From Gordonia asplenii (GTDB lineage Bacteria > Actinomycetota > Actinomycetes > Mycobacteriales > Mycobacteriaceae): a DNA stretch of 64,000 nt. The number at the start of each line of letters is the position of its first letter. Position 1 is the first letter of the stretch. The position numbers and the translations under genes were made by a program. Below are positions 9,507 to 17,761 of this stretch, one piece after another. The notes under the pieces are model-generated. The model saw nothing but the letters and a program-made list of their open reading frames with translations. It searched no databases and was not told the DNA's origin. Where the stretch lies: the NCBI RefSeq assembly GCF_012933505.1, contig NZ_JABBNB010000018.1, forward strand, positions 1-64,000. The letters are read 5' to 3'.

Positions 9507-10127
9507 CTACCCCCGCGCAACCGCCATCGACAATCGAGTGCATTCGTCGGCGATCTCGTCGACCGATCGATCCCGCTCGACCAGCCACGCCTCGATGAGG
9601 CGGTTCACTCCCCCGACGATGAACCGCGCGTTGCTCAGCGTCGCCGCGGGGTCGAGCGGTTCGACACCGGGCAGGTCGGCAACAACGGCGACCATCGCCT
9701 GTGCGATCCGGTCGAGCGTCTCGCGTCGTCGATCTTCCAGCCCGACGACGCCCGCCGGATCACTGGTCATGATGCGGAACATGCGCGGATCGGCGTCGAG
9801 CACCGTCAAGAATCCGACTAGTGCCGCGCGCAGACGTTGCTCGACGCTGCCGCCCGCCGCGGTGCTCGCGTCGATGAGCGCGGTGACGATCTCGTCGCGG
9901 ACCTGATCGGCGACCGCGAGAATCAGTTCGTCCCGACTCGCAAAATGCTCGTAGAAATAGCGGTAGACCAGGCCCGATTCCTTACAGACGCCTCGGACGG
10001 TGATCTCGCTCAGGCCCGCTCTGCCCCACGTGTCACGGCCCGTCGCGATGAGTTTGCAGCGCCGCTCTTCCCGGCGGGCGTCCGCGCTGACGCCGCCGTA
10101 GTCGCGCACCACATCTTTTCGAGCCAT
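9507..10127 (-). CDS. TetR-family transcriptional regulator
   Basis: 206 residues: an N-terminal TetR HTH (about 20-68, GLSEITVRGVCKESGLVYRYFYEHF) and a helical ligand-binding C-terminal domain. It is divergent from the DUF2236 oxygenase gene, with 68 bp between the two starts. Most of that gap is a perfect palindrome (10150-10183), so this protein probably represses both itself and the oxygenase. The ligand is unknown. The ATG at 10127 has no clear ribosome-binding site and may be leaderless. Confidence 0.92.
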   Translation of the reverse strand: MARKDVVRDYGGVSADARREERRCKLIATGRDTWGRAGLSEITVRGVCKESGLVYRYFYEHFASRDELILAVADQVRDEIVTALIDASTAAGGSVEQRLRAALVGFLTVLDADPRMFRIMTSDPAGVVGLEDRRRETLDRIAQAMVAVVADLPGVEPLDPAATLSNARFIVGGVNRLIEAWLVERDRSVDEIADECTRLSMAVARG

Positions 10128-10149
10128 TGACTGGGCAGTCTAGGCGCAG

Positions 10150-10183
10150 CTAGTTTTGGAAAACAGTCGTTGTCCAAAACTAG
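10150..10183. promoter_or_regulatory. Perfect 11-bp inverted repeat, probable TetR operator
   Basis: CTAGTTTTGGA (10150-10160) and TCCAAAACTAG (10173-10183) are exact reverse complements across a 12-bp spacer that itself has partial symmetry. The site lies 22 bp from the TetR start and 12 bp from the oxygenase start, so binding would block both promoters. Confidence 0.75.
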
Positions 10184-10195
10184 CGAGAGGGTGCG

Positions 10196-11410
10196 ATGGC
10201 TCCCCCGATCCCGCAGAGACATCCCGCGACACCGCGCACCGTTCCATCGGGCGTCGCGATTTTCGCTCGACTGCTCGGCCTCCGCGGACCCGACGCCGCC
10301 GAGTTCGCCTACCTCGGCGAAGCTCTCACGCACGGCGATCCGCCGATGGACCGCCTCGTCGGATGGATGCTCGACGTCGGCATGAGCACCTCGCGCCCGA
10401 TGTTCGAGCAGGCAGTACGGGCGGGTGTCGACAGCGTCGTCGACGCTCCCGAACCGCTGCGCGACTTCTTCGCCATCGTGGAAGACACACCGTCCTGGGT
10501 CGACCCGGCGCAGCTCCGACTCGGCGCGCAAACCATGAACAGCGGCGGCGCTGACGGTCTCTACATCGCCCGCGACGTCGCGTTGCTCGGCGGATACAGC
10601 TTCGCCGGCTTCAATCAGACGCTGCTGCGCACCGGCGCGCTGGAGAAGGGCTCTAACAAGCGCTTCGCGGAGACCTCACAGTGGGCGCTCGACGTGATCG
10701 CCGACGATGGGCTGACAGTCTTCGGCGCCGGCTACCGCTCGACGTTGCGGGTGCGGATGATCCATTCGCTGGTTCGGCGCCACGTCGTCGAACAGCCCGA
10801 TTGGGACTCCGATCGGTGGGGCCTGCCGATCAATCAGACCGACATGGCGGCCACACTGGTGGGCGCACTGGTCGCGCCGATGGTCGGCGGACTCGGCATG
10901 GGATTGATCAACAAACCCAGCGAGTACACGGCCGTCGCCCATCTCACGCGCTACGTCGGCTGGCTGATGGGCGTCGACGACGAGTTCCTCCCGACCAGCT
11001 TTCGGGATTCGATCCGCATTCTGGCCCACACGTCGGCGGCGCTGTCGGTGCCCGACGACACGTCGCCGCAGCTCGCCCGTCCGATGATCGAGGACCCCTT
11101 GCGCTGGAATTACCCACGGCTGGTGCATCTTCGACGCCGGATCGCGCGATCGCAGCACCTGTCGGTGAGTGCGTTCTTCCTCGGCCGTCGCGCGATGGGA
11201 CATCTCGGCCTGCCGACGCGCGTGGTGCCCTGGTATCCGGTGATCCGCACGCCGATCAACCTCGTCGGCTCGTTCGCCGCGATGTTGCCCGGCGGACGCG
11301 CCCGCGCATGCCGTCGGGGACGCGCCAGCCAGCTGCGATTCATGGCGACGATGACCGCAACCCCGGCGACGATCGGTGCGACGACCACATTGGCCGGCCA
11401 CGCGGCGTGA
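10196..11410 (+). CDS. DUF2236 / MpaB-Lcp family haem oxygenase-like protein
   Basis: 404 residues, the size of latex-clearing protein (Lcp), a b-type-haem dioxygenase of the DUF2236 family. In LcpK30, as I recall it, Arg164, Thr168 and the proximal haem ligand His198 are key. Here R156, T160 and H190 have exactly the same spacing (+4 and +34), within NKRFAET and RVRMIHSLVRRH. The LcpK30 Lys167 position is Glu159. There is no Tat or Sec signal at the N terminus, unlike secreted Lcp, so it is likely cytoplasmic with an unknown substrate. A GAGAGG ribosome-binding site precedes the ATG. The divergent TetR gene and its palindrome suggest substrate induction. Confidence 0.85.
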   Translation: MAPPIPQRHPATPRTVPSGVAIFARLLGLRGPDAAEFAYLGEALTHGDPPMDRLVGWMLDVGMSTSRPMFEQAVRAGVDSVVDAPEPLRDFFAIVEDTPSWVDPAQLRLGAQTMNSGGADGLYIARDVALLGGYSFAGFNQTLLRTGALEKGSNKRFAETSQWALDVIADDGLTVFGAGYRSTLRVRMIHSLVRRHVVEQPDWDSDRWGLPINQTDMAATLVGALVAPMVGGLGMGLINKPSEYTAVAHLTRYVGWLMGVDDEFLPTSFRDSIRILAHTSAALSVPDDTSPQLARPMIEDPLRWNYPRLVHLRRRIARSQHLSVSAFFLGRRAMGHLGLPTRVVPWYPVIRTPINLVGSFAAMLPGGRARACRRGRASQLRFMATMTATPATIGATTTLAGHAA

Positions 11411-11417
11411 CGCCGAC

Positions 11418-11442
11418 GATATATCGAGAAAATCGATATATC
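11418..11442. other. AT-rich perfect hairpin after the oxygenase gene
   Basis: GATATATCGA and TCGATATATC are exact reverse complements around a GAAAA loop, starting 8 bp after the oxygenase stop. There is no T-run, so it could be a weak terminator or an operator. It is strikingly AT-rich for this DNA. Confidence 0.5.
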
Positions 11443-11497
11443 TGACCGAGAATGTTCGTTGGACGTGATTGATCGCCCGACGCAGCATTGATGTTAT

Positions 11498-11513
11498 TAC
11501 TGATTGATCAGTA
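11498..11513. promoter_or_regulatory. Operator-like palindrome (box 1)
   Basis: TACTGATTGATCAGTA has perfect 7-bp arms around TG. A related copy lies 122 bp downstream, and both precede the TetR gene at 11674, so they are candidate sites for that regulator. Confidence 0.5.
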
Positions 11514-11619
11514 TGTTCAGGTGAGACGAAGCTAACACTGTCGCTGACACACTGTCAACGGCTTCGGCGTCACCTGAGGTTGGACGCGAGGATCCGCCGA
11601 CAATCGGTTACAGTCGAAT

Positions 11620-11635
11620 TACTGATCGAGCAGTC
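11620..11635. promoter_or_regulatory. Operator-like palindrome (box 2)
   Basis: TACTGATCGAGCAGTC matches box 1 at 12 of 16 positions and keeps ACTG...CAGT. It ends 38 bp before the TetR start codon, where an autorepression site would be expected. Confidence 0.5.
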
Positions 11636-11673
11636 ACTCTCCCGCTCGACAGCCGAAGAGGAGGATCCACGCC

Positions 11674-12345
11674 GTGGTGCGAGCCGAGACGATGATGGGC
11701 GCCGCGGTCAATCGCGCGGCCGAACAGGGCGCACCGTTGGTCGTCGGCCGAGACCCGTGGGCGAGCGTGTCGTCAGAGACCGCCCGAACGATCTTGAAGG
11801 CCGCTGTACAGGCGTTCTCTGAGCGCGGCTTCCACGGCACCAATCTCAAGGCCATCACCGCTGGCACCGGACTGAGCACCGCGGCGCTGTACGTGCACTT
11901 CAGCTCCAAAGAGGATCTGCTGTTCGAGATCAGCAAACGCGGCTACCTGGAAACGGTCGAGATCGTCGAGGCCGCCACCGCGTTCGACGATCCGGTGGAG
12001 GCACTGCGCGTACTCGTCTACGCGTTCACCCGATGGCAGGCCGAGCAGCACACCACCGGGCGGATCGTATTCTACGAGAGTGAGGCGTTGACCGATGAGC
12101 ACGCCAACGAACTCCTCGAGCTTCGCCGCGGCGGCGAACTGAAGATCCGGGCGGTCATCGAGAAAGGCATCGAGCAGGGCGCCTTTCTGCCCGGAGACGT
12201 CCGGGGCGTCAGTGCGGCACTGCTGTCTTTGAGCATCGACGTGGCCCGCTGGTACGGCCCCCACGCGCCCTACTCCCCCGACGAATTGGGTCGGCTCTAC
12301 TGCGTCCTCGCCTGCCGCATGCTGGGCGTGCGCGACGACGACTGA
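11674..12345 (+). CDS. TetR-family transcriptional regulator
   Basis: 223 residues with a long N-terminal extension, a TetR HTH (about 35-85, ending LSTAALYVHFSSKEDLLFEI) and a C-terminal helical domain of the kind seen in acyl-CoA/KstR2-like regulators. The start is GTG at 11674 after GAGGAGG; a later start nearer the HTH cannot be excluded. Two related palindromes upstream (11498 and 11620) suggest autoregulation. No other target gene is evident: the gene downstream is convergent and the gene upstream belongs to another unit. Confidence 0.88.
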   Translation: MVRAETMMGAAVNRAAEQGAPLVVGRDPWASVSSETARTILKAAVQAFSERGFHGTNLKAITAGTGLSTAALYVHFSSKEDLLFEISKRGYLETVEIVEAATAFDDPVEALRVLVYAFTRWQAEQHTTGRIVFYESEALTDEHANELLELRRGGELKIRAVIEKGIEQGAFLPGDVRGVSAALLSLSIDVARWYGPHAPYSPDELGRLYCVLACRMLGVRDDD

Positions 12346-12360
12346 GCGCGTTCCCCCATC

Positions 12361-12711
12361 CCGCCGGTTGAGCGAAGGCGAAGCCGAGTCGAAACCCCGA
12401 TGACACAATTGATTTCGCACGACTATCACCGCTCCTCCCGCCGGTTGAGCGAGCGTAGCGAGCCGAAACCACGCACCTCACGCCGAGAATCTCTCGACGC
12501 AACAACGACCGCACCGATCCACGAAACCTATTGTGTCACCGAAGGTTTCGACTCGGGCCTACGCTTGCGCTCCGGCCCGGCTCAACCAGCGGGCTGATAC
12601 CGCCACTCCCCCCGGCTCAAACTCCCCCCGGCCCAACCAGCGGGCTGATACCGTCACTCCCGCCGCCACACCCTCCCGTTGGTTGAGCGAGCGCAGCGAG
12701 TCGAAACCACG
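12361..12711. repeat. Cluster of dispersed GGTTGAGC elements
   Basis: Forward copies lie at 12361-12398, 12438-12473 and 12677-12711, and inverted copies at 12544-12592 and 12629-12651. Two forward copies continue into a shared tail (CGAAACCACGCACCTC) at 12464-12479 and 12702-12717. These fill the 425-bp gap between two convergent units, and I see no gene or clear terminator there. Confidence 0.75.
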
Positions 12712-12770
12712 CACCTCGCACTGAGACCAGCGGCGAGAACTGCTCACGCAACCAACAGGCACCCCGTCGA

Positions 12771-13763
12771 CTACCACCCCCGCATGTCGACCGGCCACTC
12801 ATCGACGACGTCGTCGCCGTCGACGAGGTACATCCGCTCGTGCAGTGCGACGGTGGGATCGATGTGCGCGGGAATGACTCGCACATGATCGCCGACGGCG
12901 AGACGATGCTCGGGTGCGAAGGTGATGTGTTCGTCGGAGCAGAACCACACCGCGGCGTCGTCGATGGCCGGATTTCCGTGGTCGAGGCTCAGCGCCTTGA
13001 TCCCGACGTCGGCGACGCACCAGTCCGACGACGCCGAGATCACCCGGCCCAGCACGAACAGTGCCTGACCGAAAGGTAGGCCCACCTGCTGGTAGGCGGT
13101 ATCCATGAGTGCATACGATCCGGCCTGGATCTCGTCGACCCAGGTGTTGACGGCATAGGTTCCGGTGCCGCCGCCGCTGATCAAATCGCCGCCGACGTCG
13201 GCGCTCGCCGATAGCAGCAACGCCATGGCGCGTTCGGCGTGCTCCCGACGCTCGGCTTCGTCGCCGACGAGCATGAGGTGTCCCTCGTACCCCATCACTC
13301 CACGGACGGTCAGCCCGGCGCGTCGCGCGACGTCGGCGAGCGCGCCCGCCTTCTCCGGCGCGATCCCGCAGCGCGGCATCCCGACGTTCACGTCGACGAT
13401 CACCTCTCGCACCCCGCCGTCGACGGCGGCCTGCACCGTTTCCGTCGAGTCCACGGCGACGGTGACCCGGTGTCCGGCGTCGACGAGGCGTCCCAACCTG
13501 CGAGTGTCGAGCACTTCGTTGGCCAGCAGCAGATCCTCGCCGAGACCCGCCGCGGCCATCGTCTCCACTTCGCGAATGGTGGCGCAGGTGAATCCGCGAT
13601 GACCGTTGTCGGCCTGCAGCCGGGCCAACGACGTGCACTTATGCGCCTTCACATGCGGCCGCAGCCGATCTCCGGGCAGGGCGGCCGACATCGCGTCGAG
13701 GTTGGCGCGCACCACCGACTGCTCGACGATCAGGGCGGGCGTCTGCAGTTCGTCGATCCGCAT
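12771..13763 (-). CDS. PLP-dependent D-threonine aldolase / alanine-racemase-fold enzyme
   Basis: 330 residues of the fold-type III PLP family (alanine racemase N-terminal domain with a D-serine-dehydratase-like C-terminal domain). The PLP lysine is probably K39 in PHVKAHK, and GGGTGTY near 210 is the phosphate-binding region. Family members cleave D-threonine or dehydrate D-serine; the substrate cannot be told here. The ATG at 13763 overlaps the upstream gene by 4 nt (ATGA), whereas a longer in-frame start at 13859 would run far into that gene. It is the last gene of a three-gene operon with a flavoprotein oxidase and an aldehyde dehydrogenase. Confidence 0.85.
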   Translation of the reverse strand: MRIDELQTPALIVEQSVVRANLDAMSAALPGDRLRPHVKAHKCTSLARLQADNGHRGFTCATIREVETMAAAGLGEDLLLANEVLDTRRLGRLVDAGHRVTVAVDSTETVQAAVDGGVREVIVDVNVGMPRCGIAPEKAGALADVARRAGLTVRGVMGYEGHLMLVGDEAERREHAERAMALLLSASADVGGDLISGGGTGTYAVNTWVDEIQAGSYALMDTAYQQVGLPFGQALFVLGRVISASSDWCVADVGIKALSLDHGNPAIDDAAVWFCSDEHITFAPEHRLAVGDHVRVIPAHIDPTVALHERMYLVDGDDVVDEWPVDMRGW

Positions 13764-15076
13764 CACGCTCCCACCGATCCCAGTACACGGCGGATGTGGT
13801 CGTTGGTGAAGGTTCCGGTCGGATCCACCCTCGACCGGACCGCCTGGAACCGTCCCCACTCCGGGTAGAGGTCGGCCAGCCGCTCAGCGTCGAGCAGATG
13901 CCGTTTGCCCCAGTGCGGGCGGCCACCGTGGGCCACCGCGATGTCCTGCACGGCCTGGAAGTACGGCCGCCACGCCATCCCGCGGTACATGTGCACCGCG
14001 AGGTACGCGGTGTCCCGACCGCAGGCCGGACTCAAGTACGACGCCGTGTCCCCGGCGACGAAGCGAACCTCGATCGGGAAGTTCACCTCGATCCGGTGCT
14101 TGTCGATCGCCCGATGGATGTCGGTGAGGACCTGCGCGCACGCTTCGCGTGGCACCGCCCACTCCGATTCGGTGAACCGAACCGTGCGGGGACTGGCGAA
14201 CACCTCGTAACTCGCGTCGACGGCGTCCGATGCCGTCATCAGACGGTCGACGCCGCGATTGATCCTCGGGATCTGCGCCGGGAACCTCCGACCGACCCGA
14301 CAGACGGCGTCGAGCAGCCCGTTCTCGACGAACGACCCCAGTCTCTTCGCCCGGTCGCTGCGGGGTCGGGCAGGCAGGTCGGTCCGATTGTTCATCTTGA
14401 CCAGCGCCGAATCCGCGTGCGGGAACTGGAAGAACTCGAAATGGTCGTTGTCGTCGACGAGCTCGTCGAGTCGGCCGAGGACCTCGGCCATCGGCATCGA
14501 ACGCTGCTGCGCGTGCAATCGGAATGCAGGCACCACGCGCAGCCGGTAGCTGGTGATGACGCCGAGCGCGCCGAGGCTCACCCGCGCGGCACGAAGGGTC
14601 TCGGGGTCGTCGTCGGTCAGGGCGAGAATGCTGCCGTCCGCGAGCACCATCTCGGCTCCGACGATCCCGACCGCGAGATTGCCGAGCCTGGCGCCGGTGC
14701 CGTGCGTGCCGGTGGACACCGCCCCGGCCACGCTCTGCCGGTCGATGTCGCCCAGGTTGGGCAATGCCAGCCCGAGTCGAGCGAGTTCGGCGTTCAGATC
14801 GGCCAGGCGAGTACCGGCGCCGACGGTGATCAGGCCCGCGTCGTAGTCGACGTCGCGGACACCGCGCAGGGCGTCGATGTTGAGCAGCAATCCGTCGGTG
14901 CAGACGAGGTCGCCGAACGAGTGTCCGGCCCCGACGACGCGTACCGTCTGCCCGTCGGCGCTTGCCTTGGCCACGGCTTCGGCCAGCTCGGTGACCGACT
15001 GCGGCGCGAAGATGCGGGCGGGAGTGCATCCCTCGTCGCCTGCCCAATTGCGCCACGAGGTCGAGGTGATTGTCAT
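13763..15076 (-). CDS. FAD-linked aldonolactone-oxidase-like protein
   Basis: 437 residues of the VAO/PCMH flavoprotein family. The N-terminal FAD-binding domain has VRVVGAGHSFGD (about 46-57), and the C-terminal ALO domain has the PHWGKRH motif typical of L-gulono- and D-arabinono-1,4-lactone oxidases. The His in GAGHSF is where some members attach FAD covalently. I chose the ATG at 15076 (MTITSTSWRNWAG) because GGAG precedes it. An ATG at 15124 that overlaps the upstream stop is an alternative and would add 16 residues. The substrate is probably a sugar lactone or polyol. Confidence 0.88.
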   Translation of the reverse strand: MTITSTSWRNWAGDEGCTPARIFAPQSVTELAEAVAKASADGQTVRVVGAGHSFGDLVCTDGLLLNIDALRGVRDVDYDAGLITVGAGTRLADLNAELARLGLALPNLGDIDRQSVAGAVSTGTHGTGARLGNLAVGIVGAEMVLADGSILALTDDDPETLRAARVSLGALGVITSYRLRVVPAFRLHAQQRSMPMAEVLGRLDELVDDNDHFEFFQFPHADSALVKMNNRTDLPARPRSDRAKRLGSFVENGLLDAVCRVGRRFPAQIPRINRGVDRLMTASDAVDASYEVFASPRTVRFTESEWAVPREACAQVLTDIHRAIDKHRIEVNFPIEVRFVAGDTASYLSPACGRDTAYLAVHMYRGMAWRPYFQAVQDIAVAHGGRPHWGKRHLLDAERLADLYPEWGRFQAVRSRVDPTGTFTNDHIRRVLGSVGA

Positions 15077-15120
15077 GAGTTCTCCAGCGGGGTGACGAAG
15101 GTGTCCGACGGCGGGCCTGA

Positions 15121-16584
15121 TCATGCGTCGACGCCGAGCGCGGCGGCGACAACGGCGTCGGTGGTCGCGTCATACGGTGGGTGCAGCACCTCGATGAGAT
15201 CGCCCGCACCGCGTCGTACGACGCCGCGGGGATTGGAGAACTCGCGGAAACCGTCGATGCCGTGGTGGCGGCCGGTACCGCTGTTGCCGATGCCGCCGAA
15301 TCCCAGCGACGGGATGGCGCCCTGAACCGCACACGCGTTGACAACCGCACCGCCGGAGACGGTGTTGTCGAGGACCCGGTCGGCGACAGCGTCGTCGTCG
15401 GTGAACACGTACAGGCCGAGCGGGCGCTCCCCGTCGTTGACGTAGGCGATCGCGTCGTCGAGGTCGTCGTAGACCTTGATCGGCAGAATGGGCCCGAAGA
15501 TCTCCTCGCGCATCAGGGCGAGATCGTCGGCCGGGTCGAGGACGAGCGTCAGCGGCATCTGCCGAGTCGCCCGATTCGGTTCGGCGTCGTCGACGGTGCG
15601 GATCTCGGCGCCGCTCGCGCGTGCTTCGTCGACGAGGTCGAGGAGGCGCTGCAGGTGGCGTTCGGTGATGATGCCGGTGCAGTCGGCCGACGTCGCGTAG
15701 CCGGGCACCCGCTCACGCAGGTGTGTGAGGACCAGTTCGACGAAGGTGCTCAACTGCGCTCGCGGAACCAGGCAATAGTCCACCGAGATGCACATCTGGC
15801 CGTTCTTGACGAGCTTGGTGCCGACGATCTGCGCCGCGGTGGCAGCGGTGACGGCGTCGGGCGCAACGATCGCGGGACACTTTCCGCCGAGTTCCAGCGT
15901 GACCGGGACCAGGTTCTGCGCGGCCGCCAGCGCGACGAGTCGGCCCACTTCCGGATTGCCGGTGCAGAGGATGTGGTCCCAGGCGAGGGTCGGGAACTCC
16001 TTGGCGAGGTCGAGTCCACCGGTGACGACCGTGACGACGTCGGCCGGAAACGCCTGCGCGATCATGTCGGCGAGCAGCGCCGAACATGCCGGGGTGTACT
16101 CCGACGGCTTGATGATCACTCGGTTGCCCGCGGCGAGCATGTCCACCAGCGGCCCGAGGGACAGGTCGAAGGGGAAGTTCCACGGCGAGATCAGACCGAT
16201 CACGCCCTTGGGCTGGTAGCTGATCGACGCCGTCGCCGTGCCGTACAGGCCCGGATCGGTGTCGCGGTACTCGGGCGCCATCCACTCGTCGAGGTGCTCG
16301 GCGGCATAGAGCGCACGTCCCGCTACGCCTGCCACCTCGACGAGGTCGGCGAAGCCACCCGGGTGCACGGCGAAGTCGGCGCTCAGGGCGGCCCGGATCC
16401 GTTCGCGGTTGCCGACGATGACTTGCGCGAGAGCCGCGAGGTGCGCGCGCCGCTGTTCGGCGGTGGGCGCACCGCCGGCGCGAACGGCGTGTCGCTGCGC
16501 CGCGAAGTGCCGGTGCAGATCCGCCAGCGCGGCGACGTCGTCGGTGCGGTCGGCGGTGTGCGGGTCGGGGACGGTCTGGGTCAT
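15121..16584 (-). CDS. Aldehyde dehydrogenase, coniferyl-aldehyde type
   Basis: 487-residue NAD(P)-dependent aldehyde dehydrogenase. The general base is E231 (LELGGKCP) and the nucleophile is C265 (NGQMCISVDY). Overall sequence and length resemble the coniferyl-aldehyde/class-3-like branch, which includes enzymes acting on aromatic and medium-chain aldehydes. The ATG at 16584 follows AGAGGAGAA; the longer in-frame start at 16737 would read through the divergent LysR promoter. It is the first gene of a three-gene operon, divergent from the LysR regulator. Confidence 0.92.
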   Translation of the reverse strand: MTQTVPDPHTADRTDDVAALADLHRHFAAQRHAVRAGGAPTAEQRRAHLAALAQVIVGNRERIRAALSADFAVHPGGFADLVEVAGVAGRALYAAEHLDEWMAPEYRDTDPGLYGTATASISYQPKGVIGLISPWNFPFDLSLGPLVDMLAAGNRVIIKPSEYTPACSALLADMIAQAFPADVVTVVTGGLDLAKEFPTLAWDHILCTGNPEVGRLVALAAAQNLVPVTLELGGKCPAIVAPDAVTAATAAQIVGTKLVKNGQMCISVDYCLVPRAQLSTFVELVLTHLRERVPGYATSADCTGIITERHLQRLLDLVDEARASGAEIRTVDDAEPNRATRQMPLTLVLDPADDLALMREEIFGPILPIKVYDDLDDAIAYVNDGERPLGLYVFTDDDAVADRVLDNTVSGGAVVNACAVQGAIPSLGFGGIGNSGTGRHHGIDGFREFSNPRGVVRRGAGDLIEVLHPPYDATTDAVVAAALGVDA

Positions 16585-16628
16585 CGGGTTCTCCTCTGAA
16601 GGTCGGCGTCCACCCAATCCTGACCATT

Positions 16629-16656
16629 CACCGATGTGATGTGAAACACCGATGTT
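16629..16656. promoter_or_regulatory. Direct repeat in the LysR/ALDH intergenic region
   Basis: CACCGATGT occurs at 16629-16637 and 16648-16656, 19 bp apart, in the 96-bp gap between divergent starts. Two near-identical boxes about two helical turns apart suit a LysR dimer-of-dimers site, but no classic T-N11-A box was confirmed. Confidence 0.35.
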
Positions 16657-16680
16657 GGTCGGTTCTACAATCGGAGAGTT

Positions 16681-17610
16681 GTGGATATAAATCTGCGCCG
16701 ACTCCGCGCATATGTCGTACTCGCCGAGGAACTGCACTTCACGCGGGCCGCCACCCGACTCTTCGTGGCACAGCAGTCGCTGAGCCGCCAGATCGCCGAA
16801 TTGGAGCGCGACCTGGGGACTCCACTGCTGCGCCGCACCTCACGCAGCGTCGAACTGACGTCGGCCGGCGAGGTGTTCCTCGACGCGGCTCGCGAGACCC
16901 TCGAGTGTTTCGACCGGGGTGTCGAGCAGACCCGCGCGGCGGGCAGCTCGACGCCCGGCATCCTGCAGGTCGGGTTCATCCCCGGCGCCGCCCTCGAACT
17001 CACCGCCCCGATCATGGCGGAGTTCGCCGCCACTCATCCCGAGGTCCGCATCGAGCTGCACGAGTCTGGTTTCGCCGATCCCTCGGCAGGTCTGCGCGGC
17101 GCCGACATCGATGTCGCGTTCATCCGATTACCCAGTGACACAAGCAATCTCACGACCTATCGACTCTTCGGCGAGCCGTGCGTGGCTGGGGTGAGTCGGA
17201 CCCATCGACTCAGCGGCCACCATCGGGTACGCGTATCGGACCTCCTGGGCGAGACCCTCACGATCGGCCGCACCGACGATCAGCACTGGCGCGACTTCTG
17301 GACCCTCGCAACCTATCGCGACGACGACGCCCCGCCACGTCTCATCGAAACCACGTCGCAGTCCGAGGAGATGGAAGTGGTGTCGACCGGAATGGCCTGC
17401 ACCATCACGCCCGCGGCCATCATTCGTTACACGCCGCACCCGGCGATTCGATTCATCGCCATCGAGGACAGCCCGAAGTCGGTACTCGCCGTCGCCCACC
17501 GCAGCGGCCCGATCACCGCGGTCGCCCAGGCGTTCGTCGACACCGCTCAATCCGTACGCGACCGGGAACAGGCACTGGTCGACGGCATCGAGCGTCCGAC
17601 GTTGCCGTAG
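16681..17610 (+). CDS. LysR-family transcriptional regulator
   Basis: 309 residues: N-terminal HTH (about 1-60, MDINLRRLRAYVVLAEELHF) and effector domain (about 90-295). The start is GTG at 16681. It is divergent from the aldehyde dehydrogenase operon and is the natural candidate to control it. The 151 bp between its stop and the MFS gene hold nothing I recognise. Confidence 0.92.
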   Translation: MDINLRRLRAYVVLAEELHFTRAATRLFVAQQSLSRQIAELERDLGTPLLRRTSRSVELTSAGEVFLDAARETLECFDRGVEQTRAAGSSTPGILQVGFIPGAALELTAPIMAEFAATHPEVRIELHESGFADPSAGLRGADIDVAFIRLPSDTSNLTTYRLFGEPCVAGVSRTHRLSGHHRVRVSDLLGETLTIGRTDDQHWRDFWTLATYRDDDAPPRLIETTSQSEEMEVVSTGMACTITPAAIIRYTPHPAIRFIAIEDSPKSVLAVAHRSGPITAVAQAFVDTAQSVRDREQALVDGIERPTLP

Positions 17611-17761
17611 CCGCGCCGTCCTGACAGGTCGAGCCCCACCGGTGATCGCCGACTCGGCCGCGGGAAAATCGTCCGAATAGTGCTGCGGCAAGGGCAGGCT
17701 GCCCCCGGGCTACAGATAGTCGGACGTTTTTCCTCATCGGTCGGCGTGAACGCACCGAAAC

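Noticed and set aside
13796-15325. 509-codon open frame on the plus strand
   Set aside because: Antisense shadow of the aldonolactone-oxidase-like gene, with no domain or ribosome-binding site.
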